14,238 bases of DNA, taken from NCBI GenBank assembly GCA_002441395.1, contig DJVZ01000023.1, positions 9,905 to 24,142 of the forward strand. The letters run 5' to 3'. Every line of letters starts with the position of its first letter. Within the stretch, counting starts at the first letter, position 1. Of the stretch, positions 1-7,661 are shown piece by piece. The notes beneath the pieces are model-generated. The model did no database searches and was not told the DNA's origin. It was given only the letters and a program-made list of their open reading frames with translations. Both the position numbers and the translations under genes were made by a program. The stretch is from Spirochaetaceae bacterium UBA6243. Its GTDB lineage: Bacteria; Spirochaetota; Spirochaetia; Treponematales; Rectinemataceae.

Positions 1-1153
1 AGGGGTCGGCATCGCGCGCGCGGGGGACTTTGTGCACAGAGGGGTTCCACTCGGGCTTTTCGACGAGGCGCAAGCCCGCCTTTTTGAGGAGATCCTTGAC
101 ATATTCGCCTATGGCGGGACTCGCGGTGAGGCCGGGCGACTGGATGCCCGCGACCTGCACGAACGCGGGCACTTTTTCGGAAATCGCGATATAGAAATCG
201 CTGCCATAAGCAGCCCGAAGGCCCGCAAAGCTCGTGATGACGTCGTTTTCCGAAATGGCGGGAACCATCATGCGGGCCGAGTGCAGAATGTGTTCGAGCT
301 GATCGCGGGTGGTCGCGAAGTCTTCTTTGCCAAGGGCAGAAGAGGCTGTGGGGCCGAGAAGCACGGTGCCCTCGACGGTGGGGATGACCAGTATGCCTTT
401 GGAGACCTCGGTGGGGACGGGGAAGATGACGCGCGAAGGTTTGGCCCTGGTGGTGCGGTCGAGCAGGTAGTATTCGCCCTTGCGCGGCATGATGGTGAAG
501 CGCTCGGCGCCGAAGGCGGCGGAGATGGTGTCGGCGTGCAAACCCGCCGAGTTCACCACATAGCGCGCGCGTATCTCCTGTCCGTCTTTTGCCCGGATCT
601 GCCAGCAGTCGCCCTGCCGTTCGGCCGACGCCACCTCGAACTCGGTCTTGACATGCACACCATTTTGCCGCGCGGACTCCACAAGCGAGAAGACAAAGCG
701 GTACGGTTCGAGAATGCCGCCCGAGGGCGCGTACAGTCCCCCCACGACATCGGGGTTGAGCTTGGGCTCGAGTTCGAGCATGCGCTCCCGGGAACACATC
801 TCAATGCCGATGACGCCGTTCTCCACACCCTGAAGGTACAGTTGCTCGATGGCCCTCATCTCGTCCTCGTGCAGGGCGGCGACAAGAATCCCGCAACGCT
901 CGAAGGGAAAATCGAGCTCTTCGTGGAGGCGGTCGAACATCAGCGCGCCGCGAAGCTCGAGACGCGCCTTCAATGTGCTGATGTGATCGTGAAAACCGCC
1001 GTGCACGATCCCCGAATTCGCCTTGGACGTGCCGAGCGATACATCGATCTCCTTTTCAAGCAGAACGACGCCGAGTTCATACTGCGAGAGCTTGCGGGCG
1101 ATGTTGGCGCCGCAGACCCCAGCCCCGATTATGGCAACGTCAAATTGCTCCAT
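1..1153 (-). CDS. FAD-dependent oxidoreductase, glycerol-3-phosphate dehydrogenase / L-2-hydroxyglutarate oxidase-like (partial)
   Basis: The minus-strand frame starting at the ATG complementary to 1151-1153 stays open to the window edge, giving 384 residues without a stop; the C-terminus lies outside. The protein opens MEQFDVAIIGAGVCGANIAR, a Rossmann dinucleotide-binding motif (GAGVCG at residues 10-15) with an acidic residue ending the second strand (LLEKE, 31-35), and has the DAO-family signature TSKANSGIVHGG at 42-53. Further on, VVNSAGLHAD and a late AGIQSPGLTASPA segment match the FAD fold of the GlpA/LhgO group (COG0579 type). Family members oxidise sn-glycerol-3-phosphate or 2-hydroxyacids and pass electrons to quinone or another carrier; many carry a C-terminal [2Fe-2S]/BFD-like domain, which would be in the missing part. 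AGGGG lies about 7 bases before the ATG. It is the last visible gene of the minus-strand set, 32 bases after glgP. The substrate cannot be fixed from this fragment. Confidence 0.88.
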   Translation of the reverse strand, partial: MEQFDVAIIGAGVCGANIARKLSQYELGVVLLEKEIDVSLGTSKANSGIVHGGFHDHISTLKARLELRGALMFDRLHEELDFPFERCGILVAALHEDEMRAIEQLYLQGVENGVIGIEMCSRERMLELEPKLNPDVVGGLYAPSGGILEPYRFVFSLVESARQNGVHVKTEFEVASAERQGDCWQIRAKDGQEIRARYVVNSAGLHADTISAAFGAERFTIMPRKGEYYLLDRTTRAKPSRVIFPVPTEVSKGILVIPTVEGTVLLGPTASSALGKEDFATTRDQLEHILHSARMMVPAISENDVITSFAGLRAAYGSDFYIAISEKVPAFVQVAGIQSPGLTASPAIGEYVKDLLKKAGLRLVEKPEWNPSVHKVPRARDADP

Positions 1154-1185
1154 GGCTCACCCCTGACCTGTTGTTGCGTCTGCGT

Positions 1186-3726
1186 TTACTGCGCCCAGCG
1201 CACCAGACCCGGGATAAACCGCCCGTCGAGCGCCGGATGCGCCGGCAGGACGCGGACCGAATGCCCGATCTGGCCCGTCATTTCGCCGTGCATCACATAT
1301 TGATACCGATAATGTTGTCCCTCCTGTCCCACGAGAGACATGGGCACGCGAACGCCGTCGAGAATTTCTCCCTTGCTCGACAGTCTGCCCGAGTAGCATT
1401 CGACGGCGACATCGTCAGACGAGAGCCCCGCGAGGTCGACCAGGGCGCGCACCGTGATCGCGGTCCCCCTCGACACGACAGGCGCTCCATCATCGACAAA
1501 CTCAACAATCTTCACGCCCTGCCAGGCGCGTCGTACTTTTTCAATATAGCGGGCGAGCGAAACGCTGGCCTTGTAGCTGTCGGCCTCGAGCGCGCGGCTT
1601 TCGGCAAGCGCGGTTTCATAGTACTCGGTGTAATACTCTTTGAGCATGCGGTGCGTGGCGAACTGGCTGCCGATTGCCTTCATCGAAGCGCGCATTTTCT
1701 TGAGCCAGCCATGAGGAATATTGTCGCGGCCCTGGCTGTAGAAGAGCGGCAGAATTTCCTGTTCCAGGAGATCATACAGGTCTTCCGCCTCGATCTTGTC
1801 CTGCAACTCCTCGTCGTGGTATTCCTCGCCTGAGCCAATTGCCCAGCCTATGTCGGAAGTGTAGGCCTCGGCCCACCAGCCATCGAGGACGGAACAGTTC
1901 AGCACACCGTTCATGCCGGCTTTCATGCCAGACGTGCCGGACGCCTCGAGCGGACGGCGCGGGGTGTTGAGCCAGACATCGGAACCGCTCGTCATGTAGC
2001 GGCCCATCGCCATGTCGTAGTCCTCGATAAAGACAATGCGGCCGAACACATCTTCGCGCCGCGAGAAATGTACAAGCTCGCGGATGAGGTCCTTGCCGGC
2101 CGCATCGTGCGGGTGCGCTTTGCCCGCGATCACAAGCTGAAGAGGCATTTCTTTATTAGATAACAATTTGATGAGCCTATCCGGATCCTTGAGGAGCAGC
2201 GTGCCGCGCTTGTACGTCGCAAAGCGACGCGCGAAGCTCAAGGTAAGGACATAGGGCGAAAGCACATCGCTCGAGCGGACAACCTCGCCGTCGGGCATCC
2301 CGAGTCGCACATAACTCGCGGCAAGGCGCTGGCGGCAGGTCGCGACGAGCCGCTCTCGCCTGCGTTCGTGCGTGCGCCACAGCTCTTCGTCGGAAATGCT
2401 CTCCAGGCGGGCCCACACTTCGGCATTGTCCGGCTCGAAATAGAATTTCGGCCCCAAGAACCGGTCGAGGAGGTCGAGCATGTCGTGGCTGATCCAGGTG
2501 CGGGGGTACACGCCGTTGGTGACGTGGCTGATCGGAATTTCCTTCAGTTCGAGATCCGGCCAGAGCCCCCTCCACATTTTGCGCGACACTTCGCCGTGCA
2601 GCCTGGACACACCGTTCGATTTCGCCGAAAGGTGGAGCGCGAACACGGTCATGCAGAAGCTCTCCTGGCTGTCAAATGGATTTTCCCGTCCAAGCCCGAG
2701 AAATTCATTCCAGTCGAGCCCGAGTCCCGCAACAAATGAATGGAAATATTTGTCCATGAGGTCGATGCCGAAACGCTCGTTACCGGCGGGCACCGGCGTA
2801 TGTGTGGTGAAGATATTGGTCGGGGTGAAGGCCTGTATCGCCGCATGCACATCGAGGTGATACTCTTCCATGAGCGCGCGAATGCGCTCCAGCGCGAGGA
2901 ACGCGGAATGTCCCTCGTTCATGTGTGTCGCCGCGACCTCGATGCCAAGCGCCTTGAGCGCGCGGATTCCGCCGATCCCCAGCAGAATCTCCTGCTTGAC
3001 GCGCATTTCTTTGTCGCCGCCGTAAAGCGTCGCGGTGATCGTGCGATCCTCGGGCTGATTTTCGTGGATGTTGGTGTCGAGCAGATAGAGCTGCGCACGT
3101 CCGATATCGACGCGCCAGATGCCCGCGCTGATGGTGCGCCCCGCCATATCGACATGGATGAGAATGGGAGTACCATCCTGATCGACGCAGCGTTCGACAG
3201 GCATGTTGTACCAGTCATTTTCCGGATAGGTCTCCTGCTGGTATCCATCGGCGTTGAGGTACTGTTTGAAGTAGCCCTGGCGGTACAGAAGACCGACACC
3301 GACGAGCGGCAGACCAAGGTCGCTCACGGTCTTCATGTGATCGCCCGAAAGCACGCCCAAGCCGCCCGAATACGTCGGCAACGAAACATCGAGTCCATAC
3401 TCCATCGAAAAGTACGCTATTGTCTTGTCGACGGGTCCGCGGTACCAAGGTCTGTTTTTCAGATAGCGCTGAAACCGCGCGTAGACATCGTCGAGGTCGG
3501 AGAGAAAGGACTGATCCGAAGCGAGCTCGTCGATTTTCTCCTGGCTCAGCATGCCCAGCATCTTGACGGGATTTTGCCCCGAATCCGCCCACAGACCGCT
3601 GTCGATACGGATAAACAGCGACACCGCATCAAAATTCCACGAAAGCCACAGATTGCGCGCCAGAGTATCGAGCCTGGCAAGACGGCCTTTAAGGGCCGGC
3701 TTAATGGTGTGCGATACTATTTTCAT
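1186..3726 (-). CDS. glgP: Alpha-glucan (glycogen/maltodextrin) phosphorylase, short DUF3417-containing type
   Basis: An 846-residue cytoplasmic enzyme of the GT35 phosphorylase family, which releases glucose-1-phosphate from alpha-1,4-glucan using phosphate and pyridoxal phosphate. The N-terminus (about 10-125) is the DUF3417 module (ARNLWLSWNFDAVSLF at 23-38) that marks the Thermotoga-like branch rather than the MalP/animal branch. Visible motifs are YFSMEYGLDVSLPTYSGGLG at 105-124, THMNEGHSAF at 267-276, FARRFATYKR at 498-507, and the PLP site EASGTSGMKAGMNG at 594-607, in which K602 should be the Schiff-base lysine. A C-terminal stretch from about 735 is beta-rich in appearance and typical of this subfamily. 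All catalytic blocks look intact. The ATG at 3726 is preceded by AGAGG with a 9-base spacer. It lies 41 bases after the helicase-like gene and 32 bases before the FAD oxidoreductase, so all three probably share a transcript. Confidence 0.96.
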   Translation of the reverse strand: MKIVSHTIKPALKGRLARLDTLARNLWLSWNFDAVSLFIRIDSGLWADSGQNPVKMLGMLSQEKIDELASDQSFLSDLDDVYARFQRYLKNRPWYRGPVDKTIAYFSMEYGLDVSLPTYSGGLGVLSGDHMKTVSDLGLPLVGVGLLYRQGYFKQYLNADGYQQETYPENDWYNMPVERCVDQDGTPILIHVDMAGRTISAGIWRVDIGRAQLYLLDTNIHENQPEDRTITATLYGGDKEMRVKQEILLGIGGIRALKALGIEVAATHMNEGHSAFLALERIRALMEEYHLDVHAAIQAFTPTNIFTTHTPVPAGNERFGIDLMDKYFHSFVAGLGLDWNEFLGLGRENPFDSQESFCMTVFALHLSAKSNGVSRLHGEVSRKMWRGLWPDLELKEIPISHVTNGVYPRTWISHDMLDLLDRFLGPKFYFEPDNAEVWARLESISDEELWRTHERRRERLVATCRQRLAASYVRLGMPDGEVVRSSDVLSPYVLTLSFARRFATYKRGTLLLKDPDRLIKLLSNKEMPLQLVIAGKAHPHDAAGKDLIRELVHFSRREDVFGRIVFIEDYDMAMGRYMTSGSDVWLNTPRRPLEASGTSGMKAGMNGVLNCSVLDGWWAEAYTSDIGWAIGSGEEYHDEELQDKIEAEDLYDLLEQEILPLFYSQGRDNIPHGWLKKMRASMKAIGSQFATHRMLKEYYTEYYETALAESRALEADSYKASVSLARYIEKVRRAWQGVKIVEFVDDGAPVVSRGTAITVRALVDLAGLSSDDVAVECYSGRLSSKGEILDGVRVPMSLVGQEGQHYRYQYVMHGEMTGQIGHSVRVLPAHPALDGRFIPGLVRWAQ

Positions 3727-3767
3727 TTATAAATACCTCTTTTGCATTTCTGTATTCAAATTCATTT

Positions 3768-5372
3768 TCAATGCTCCTCACGATCCTGCCCGGAACCTTT
3801 GCCTCCCGACATGAATTTGCCTATAAACCGTTTTACTATACTGTTGTTGTCGGGTTCTCTGTTATCCTGAGCGGTCTCGTTCGTCTTCGGTGTGGAATTT
3901 TGCTGCGGAGGTGGTTGTATCGGCGTTTTCAGAATATTTCGGTATTTATTCCGGAAATAGGCCAGGCGCTCTTCGGTACTCATGGAATAGAGCGACTGGT
4001 CTTGCCCTGTTTCGTCGCTGTTGTGCAGGGCAGGCGCACGATGGCTGCGCTTTGTGTGTTTTGAGCGAGGGCGCCTGGACTCCTGATTGTGTCTATTCCG
4101 ACGGTTGGATCCGCCGGGGGGCGCTTCCGACGCGCGCCACTCGTTCCTGCGGGGAGGTGTCTGCCTGTCGGCAGGATGATCGCGCTCCAGATCAAGCGAG
4201 ACTCCCTCGCTCGCGTCGCGACATTCCTGCATCTCCGGGCTCGGTTCTTTGAGCTCAAACTGAATGCCAAAACGCGACGTGATCGCGGACAGCCCCACTT
4301 CGTACCGCTCACACACGAGACCAGCCATTGTCGCGTTTCGGAGATGCATGGTCCGCACCCGTTCGAGATAGACATCGGCGTCGAGCGGAATATCATAATG
4401 AATACCCACAGGTGCGAATTCACTTGGCAGCACTTCGAGGTTGTCGTTCGAAACGACGAACACAAGATGCTCACGCTCCTCATATCCGCCGCGCTCTTTT
4501 TCTGATCCCGCAAGCTCGGAAAATCGCCTCAGCAGGGCTTCATTGTTGACTTTCGGAGCAGCCGCCGACACATGTTCCGCATGAATATGATTGAGCCGGA
4601 GACGCGCTTCTACTTCCCGCGAGGTCTGTCGCAGGTTACAGAATACGACGACGGCTTTCCGTCCTCGCTGTCGTTCTTCCTGAATCAGTGAAAGCAGCAC
4701 TCTGAACTTTTTCTCTGAAGAGACTCGATACATCGATGTCGAAATCGCGCTCAGACTCGCCTGAGCCTTTTTCAGCACAATGGTTTTCGGATTTCTGGCA
4801 AAATCAATTGCGGTATTTTTAGCCCTGATCCCTATGTGTTCTGCAAAAAGAGCCGTCCTGCGCTCCCAGGGAGGGAGCAGATGGCCCCAAATCTTTCGCT
4901 GCACTTCACTTGGCTGTTCACTGAAAATATCCGCTCCTTCGATTATCAAAAAGCCAAAGTCGCGCGGCTTGAAGCATCCATTTTCCACCGCCGCCAGGAA
5001 GAGCGACGCCGGCATTGCGACAACCGGTTCACTGCAGAGCCTTTCACCTGCCTCTTTCACCGCTTCTTCCGAACCAACTATTGCGCTGCCGATGTGCGCT
5101 TCTGTAAAAAGCTGCTTTAGCGCACTCAGTGTCTTCTCGTGCTCTGCCAAAATCAAAGCGCGAAGCCGACCACGCTCATTCTGATCCGTCGCTTCAGAAC
5201 CTTCCAGAAAACTCCCGATCATCGCTGCGACAAGAGGGGCCCGATATTCCGCACTTTCATCGTTCACCAGAATATCTCTGTTCTCCCCAAAAAACTGATC
5301 ACCAATAAGGCGCGCGAACGATACAAGAATTTGATCCTCTGCGTATCCAGTACGCTGCAGGAATCTTTCCAT
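3768..5372 (-). CDS. Degenerate DEAD-box helicase-like protein (probable pseudo-helicase) with charged C-terminal tail
   Basis: A 534-residue protein whose order of segments follows a two-RecA-domain DEAD-box RNA helicase but whose catalytic motifs are missing. Where motif I should be (about 33-50) it reads DILVNDESAEYRAPLVAA, with no GxGKT. The motif II region is FLIIEGADIF (141-150), EGAD replacing DEAD. The SAT motif III appears as ALFAEHI (174-180). Domain 2 is recognisable: FRVLLSLIQEERQRGRKAVVVFCN (223-246), VGIHYDIPLDADVYLERVR (322-340) in place of motifs V-VI, keeping one arginine but not HRxGRxxR. From about 370 the chain is hydrophilic and low in complexity: basic R/N/H/S at 403-450, a helix-like STEERLAYFRNKYRNILKT at 465-483, then P/Q/N-rich. 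The ATG at 5372 is chosen because GGAAGGA ends 6 bases upstream; an in-frame TTG at 5378 touches that site. Family placement is by eye. It may bind RNA without unwinding it; the function is unknown. Confidence 0.78.
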   Translation of the reverse strand: MERFLQRTGYAEDQILVSFARLIGDQFFGENRDILVNDESAEYRAPLVAAMIGSFLEGSEATDQNERGRLRALILAEHEKTLSALKQLFTEAHIGSAIVGSEEAVKEAGERLCSEPVVAMPASLFLAAVENGCFKPRDFGFLIIEGADIFSEQPSEVQRKIWGHLLPPWERRTALFAEHIGIRAKNTAIDFARNPKTIVLKKAQASLSAISTSMYRVSSEKKFRVLLSLIQEERQRGRKAVVVFCNLRQTSREVEARLRLNHIHAEHVSAAAPKVNNEALLRRFSELAGSEKERGGYEEREHLVFVVSNDNLEVLPSEFAPVGIHYDIPLDADVYLERVRTMHLRNATMAGLVCERYEVGLSAITSRFGIQFELKEPSPEMQECRDASEGVSLDLERDHPADRQTPPRRNEWRASEAPPGGSNRRNRHNQESRRPRSKHTKRSHRAPALHNSDETGQDQSLYSMSTEERLAYFRNKYRNILKTPIQPPPQQNSTPKTNETAQDNREPDNNSIVKRFIGKFMSGGKGSGQDREEH

Positions 5373-5403
5373 GTTCAATCCTTCCCTGTCTTGTAAAATC
5401 TAT

Positions 5404-5433
5404 AGTATGTGCGCTGGGGCACCTTCACGGCAA
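5404..5433 (-). promoter_or_regulatory. Candidate sigma-70 promoter for the helicase-like/glgP operon
   Basis: On the minus strand TTGCCG (5433-5428, four of six to consensus) and CATACT (5409-5404, four of six) are separated by 18 bases, and transcription would start about 25 bases before the ATG at 5372. The rest of this divergent gap is AT-rich, so other weak matches exist and the assignment is tentative. Confidence 0.33.
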
Positions 5434-5491
5434 TTAAATAAACATCCTATCATAATAAATAATCGGCATATGGTATATAGAAAGAAAGCTA

Positions 5492-5520
5492 TAGCCAAAA
5501 TATCAATAATATTGTATATT
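5492..5520 (+). promoter_or_regulatory. Candidate promoter for ndh with a small palindrome in the spacer
   Basis: TAGCCA (5492-5497) and TATATT (5515-5520) are 17 bases apart, giving a leader of about 35 bases before the ndh start. The spacer holds the short palindrome CAATAATATTG (5504-5514) touching the -10 box, a possible operator. Both matches are imperfect and the DNA is AT-rich, so this could be chance. Confidence 0.28.
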
Positions 5521-5562
5521 AGTGCACTGTTTTAGAATCTTGAAATTACGGGGTCACAGAAA

Positions 5563-7566
5563 ATGGCAACAAAGAAAATTCTCATTCTCGGCGGTGGCTA
5601 TGGAGGCGTCTGGGCTGGGAAAATTCTCGAGAGGCATTTCCGCAAACGCGAAGGTGTCGAGATTACGCTTGTCGATAAGCGTCCGTTCCACACCCTTATG
5701 ACCGAGCTGCATGAGGTAGCCGGCTGGCGGACTGAACCCGAATCAGTGCAAGTACTCTTCAAAAAGATATTTGGCGCGAAGCGCATCAATGTCGTGCTCG
5801 ACACCATCGAAAAAGTCGATTTTGAGGCAAAGAAAGCGACAGGGAAGGTTCAAACCTACGAATTCGACTACATCATTCTCGGCGTCGGCGCTGAGCCTGA
5901 ATTTTTCGGAATACCGGGCGTCGCCGAAAATTCTTTTACGCTCTGGTCTTTTGAGGATGCGATAAAAATTCGCAATCATATCGAAGAGAAGTTCTACGAA
6001 GCATCGCTCGAAACCGATCCTGATAAACGCAAAAGACTGCTCTCCTTCGTGGTCGCGGGCGCGGGCTTCACCGGTATCGAAATGATCGGAGAGCTGCTCG
6101 ATTATCGCGATGTGATGTGCCGCAAATATTTCCTCGACCCGAAGGAAGTGCGCGTTCTCAACATCGAGGCGCTGCCTTCGATTCTCCCCATTCTCGAAGA
6201 ACCGCTGCGCGCCAAAGCCGAGAAATATCTGCAGAAGCGCCGCTGCGATGTCATGCTCAACTCGGCCATCATTGGCGCGGAGCCCGGCAAGGTCCTGCTC
6301 AAAAGCGGAGAGATTGTCGAAACCGAAACCTTCATCTGGACCTGCGGCGTCAAGGGCTCGAGTTTCGCGGGCCAGCTTGGGCTTCCCATGGGCAAGCGCA
6401 ATCGCATTGACTGCGACATGGAGCTCAAATCCACGAAGTATCCCTTTGTGTATGTCGTGGGCGATATCTCCGGCCTTATGCTGGAAGGCAAGCCGCTCGC
6501 ACAGATTGTCGAAACCGCGCACTTTACCGCGGAAGCCGTCGCGAAAAACATCATCGCCGATATCGACGGTGGCGAGCGACACCAATTTAAGCCGAACTAC
6601 CACGGTTTCATGATCTCCATCGGAAGCCACTATGGTGTTTCGAACGCGGGCGGCATGAAGACCTCAGGTTTTTTGGCGCTTTTCATCAAGCACTTCATCA
6701 ACGTGTGGTACCTTCTCAATATCGCGGGCATCGATCAGGTCTGGGAGTATCTCAGGCACGAATTCCTCGATATGAAAAACCGCCGTTCGTTCATTGGGGA
6801 CTTTGTCTCGTATAAGGTCCGACCATACTGGCCGCTTCTGCTCAGAATGTGGCTTGGCCTCATGTGGATTTTCGAAGGCATCAACAAGATTGGCGAAGGC
6901 TGGCTTACTTTTTCGGCCGGATCGAAATCCGGCTGGATGTTTTCGCCGGGCGTCATTCAGGCCGGTGTGAAGACTGCTGAAGCAACAAGCGGCGCGAGCG
7001 CCTGGGAGAGCGCGGGAGAAGCGGCGGCAACTGCCGGGCAGGCGGCCGTGGCAGCCACAAGCGCGGCAAGTGCAGCAGTTTCAGCCGCGGCCGCCGCACC
7101 TGCTGCGACATCAGCCGCTTCCGCGGCAACTTCGGGCGTCACCGAAGCCACAACATCGACCTTCAAGGCCGTCTGGGACCTCACGAAACCTATCTTCGAC
7201 CCGAATTCGGGCATCGTGACCTGGTTCCGCCATACCTTCCTGGACGGCGTCTTTGCGCACCTGCCGTTTACCTTCTTCCAGGTAATGATCGTCGTCATGG
7301 AAATTGGCATAGGCCTGGCACTCTTTGGCGGCTGCTTCACCTGGCTCGCAGCATTTGGGAGCCTCGGCATGTGCCTCATATTCACCATGTCCGGCATGTT
7401 CGCGTGGAATCAGGTATGGTTTGTGTTCGCCGCGATTTTAATGCTCGGTGGGCTTGGGCGTTCGTTCGGTTTCGACTACTGGCTCATCCCGGCGATCAAG
7501 CGCTGGTGGAACGGCACAAGATTCGCGCGCAAATGGCATTTTTATGCGGGGGACCCGACAAAATAA
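5563..7566 (+). CDS. ndh: Type II NADH dehydrogenase (NDH-2) fused to a DoxX-like membrane domain
   Basis: A 667-residue fusion. Residues 1 to about 400 form a two-dinucleotide-fold flavoprotein: FAD motif GGGYGG at 10-15, NADH motif AGAGFTGIE at 165-173, and the distal FAD contact YVVGD at 297-301 followed by AQIVETAHFTA (313-323), as in NDH-2 enzymes that oxidise NADH and reduce quinone at the inner face of the membrane without pumping protons. From about 420 a DoxX-type membrane module begins: LLLRMWLGLMWIFEGINKI (425-443) matches the first DoxX helix, and three more hydrophobic spans lie at about 569-590, 592-613 and 617-633. Between helices one and two is an Ala/Ser/Thr-rich low-complexity stretch (471-532). 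A basic tail ends the protein. ATG with GGGG about 10 bases upstream; the ribosome site is weak. A gene for polyprenyl diphosphate synthase follows, which fits a lipid-quinone acceptor. DoxX may anchor the enzyme or shape quinone access; that part is inference. Confidence 0.9.
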   Translation: MATKKILILGGGYGGVWAGKILERHFRKREGVEITLVDKRPFHTLMTELHEVAGWRTEPESVQVLFKKIFGAKRINVVLDTIEKVDFEAKKATGKVQTYEFDYIILGVGAEPEFFGIPGVAENSFTLWSFEDAIKIRNHIEEKFYEASLETDPDKRKRLLSFVVAGAGFTGIEMIGELLDYRDVMCRKYFLDPKEVRVLNIEALPSILPILEEPLRAKAEKYLQKRRCDVMLNSAIIGAEPGKVLLKSGEIVETETFIWTCGVKGSSFAGQLGLPMGKRNRIDCDMELKSTKYPFVYVVGDISGLMLEGKPLAQIVETAHFTAEAVAKNIIADIDGGERHQFKPNYHGFMISIGSHYGVSNAGGMKTSGFLALFIKHFINVWYLLNIAGIDQVWEYLRHEFLDMKNRRSFIGDFVSYKVRPYWPLLLRMWLGLMWIFEGINKIGEGWLTFSAGSKSGWMFSPGVIQAGVKTAEATSGASAWESAGEAAATAGQAAVAATSAASAAVSAAAAAPAATSAASAATSGVTEATTSTFKAVWDLTKPIFDPNSGIVTWFRHTFLDGVFAHLPFTFFQVMIVVMEIGIGLALFGGCFTWLAAFGSLGMCLIFTMSGMFAWNQVWFVFAAILMLGGLGRSFGFDYWLIPAIKRWWNGTRFARKWHFYAGDPTK

Positions 7567-7607
7567 GGACCCGCTTCTCTCTTTAAGCGATAGCAAAATA
7601 TTACAGG

Positions 7608-7651
7608 GCAGCGGAAACGGCTCTTTCGTCGGCCGCTCCGCTGCTTTTTTT
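7608..7651 (+). terminator. Intrinsic terminator between ndh and the polyprenyl synthase gene
   Basis: GCAGCGGA (7608-7615) pairs perfectly with TCCGCTGC (7637-7644), with additional CGGC/GCCG pairing inside, and is followed at once by seven T (7645-7651). It looks like a strong Rho-independent terminator for ndh. The ribosome-binding site of the next gene begins two bases after the T run, so it may also act as an attenuator. Confidence 0.85.
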
Positions 7652-7661
7652 CAGGAGCATC

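Noticed and set aside
32..1303. 423-codon open frame on the plus strand
   Set aside because: It is antisense to the FAD oxidoreductase, whose minus-strand product has clear family motifs. Long antisense frames are expected in GC-rich coding DNA.
2740..3732. 330-codon plus-strand frame antisense to glgP
   Set aside because: The translation has no recognisable domain and the region is fully explained by the conserved N-terminal half of the phosphorylase.
5504..5514. CAATAATATTG as a Rex (NADH-sensing) operator before ndh
   Set aside because: The arms are only five bases long and do not contain the TTGTGA-type half sites expected for Rex; it is mentioned only as a small palindrome.
5743..6630. 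295-codon minus-strand frame opposite ndh
   Set aside because: It mirrors the NDH-2 frame, with no ribosome site or family motif of its own.
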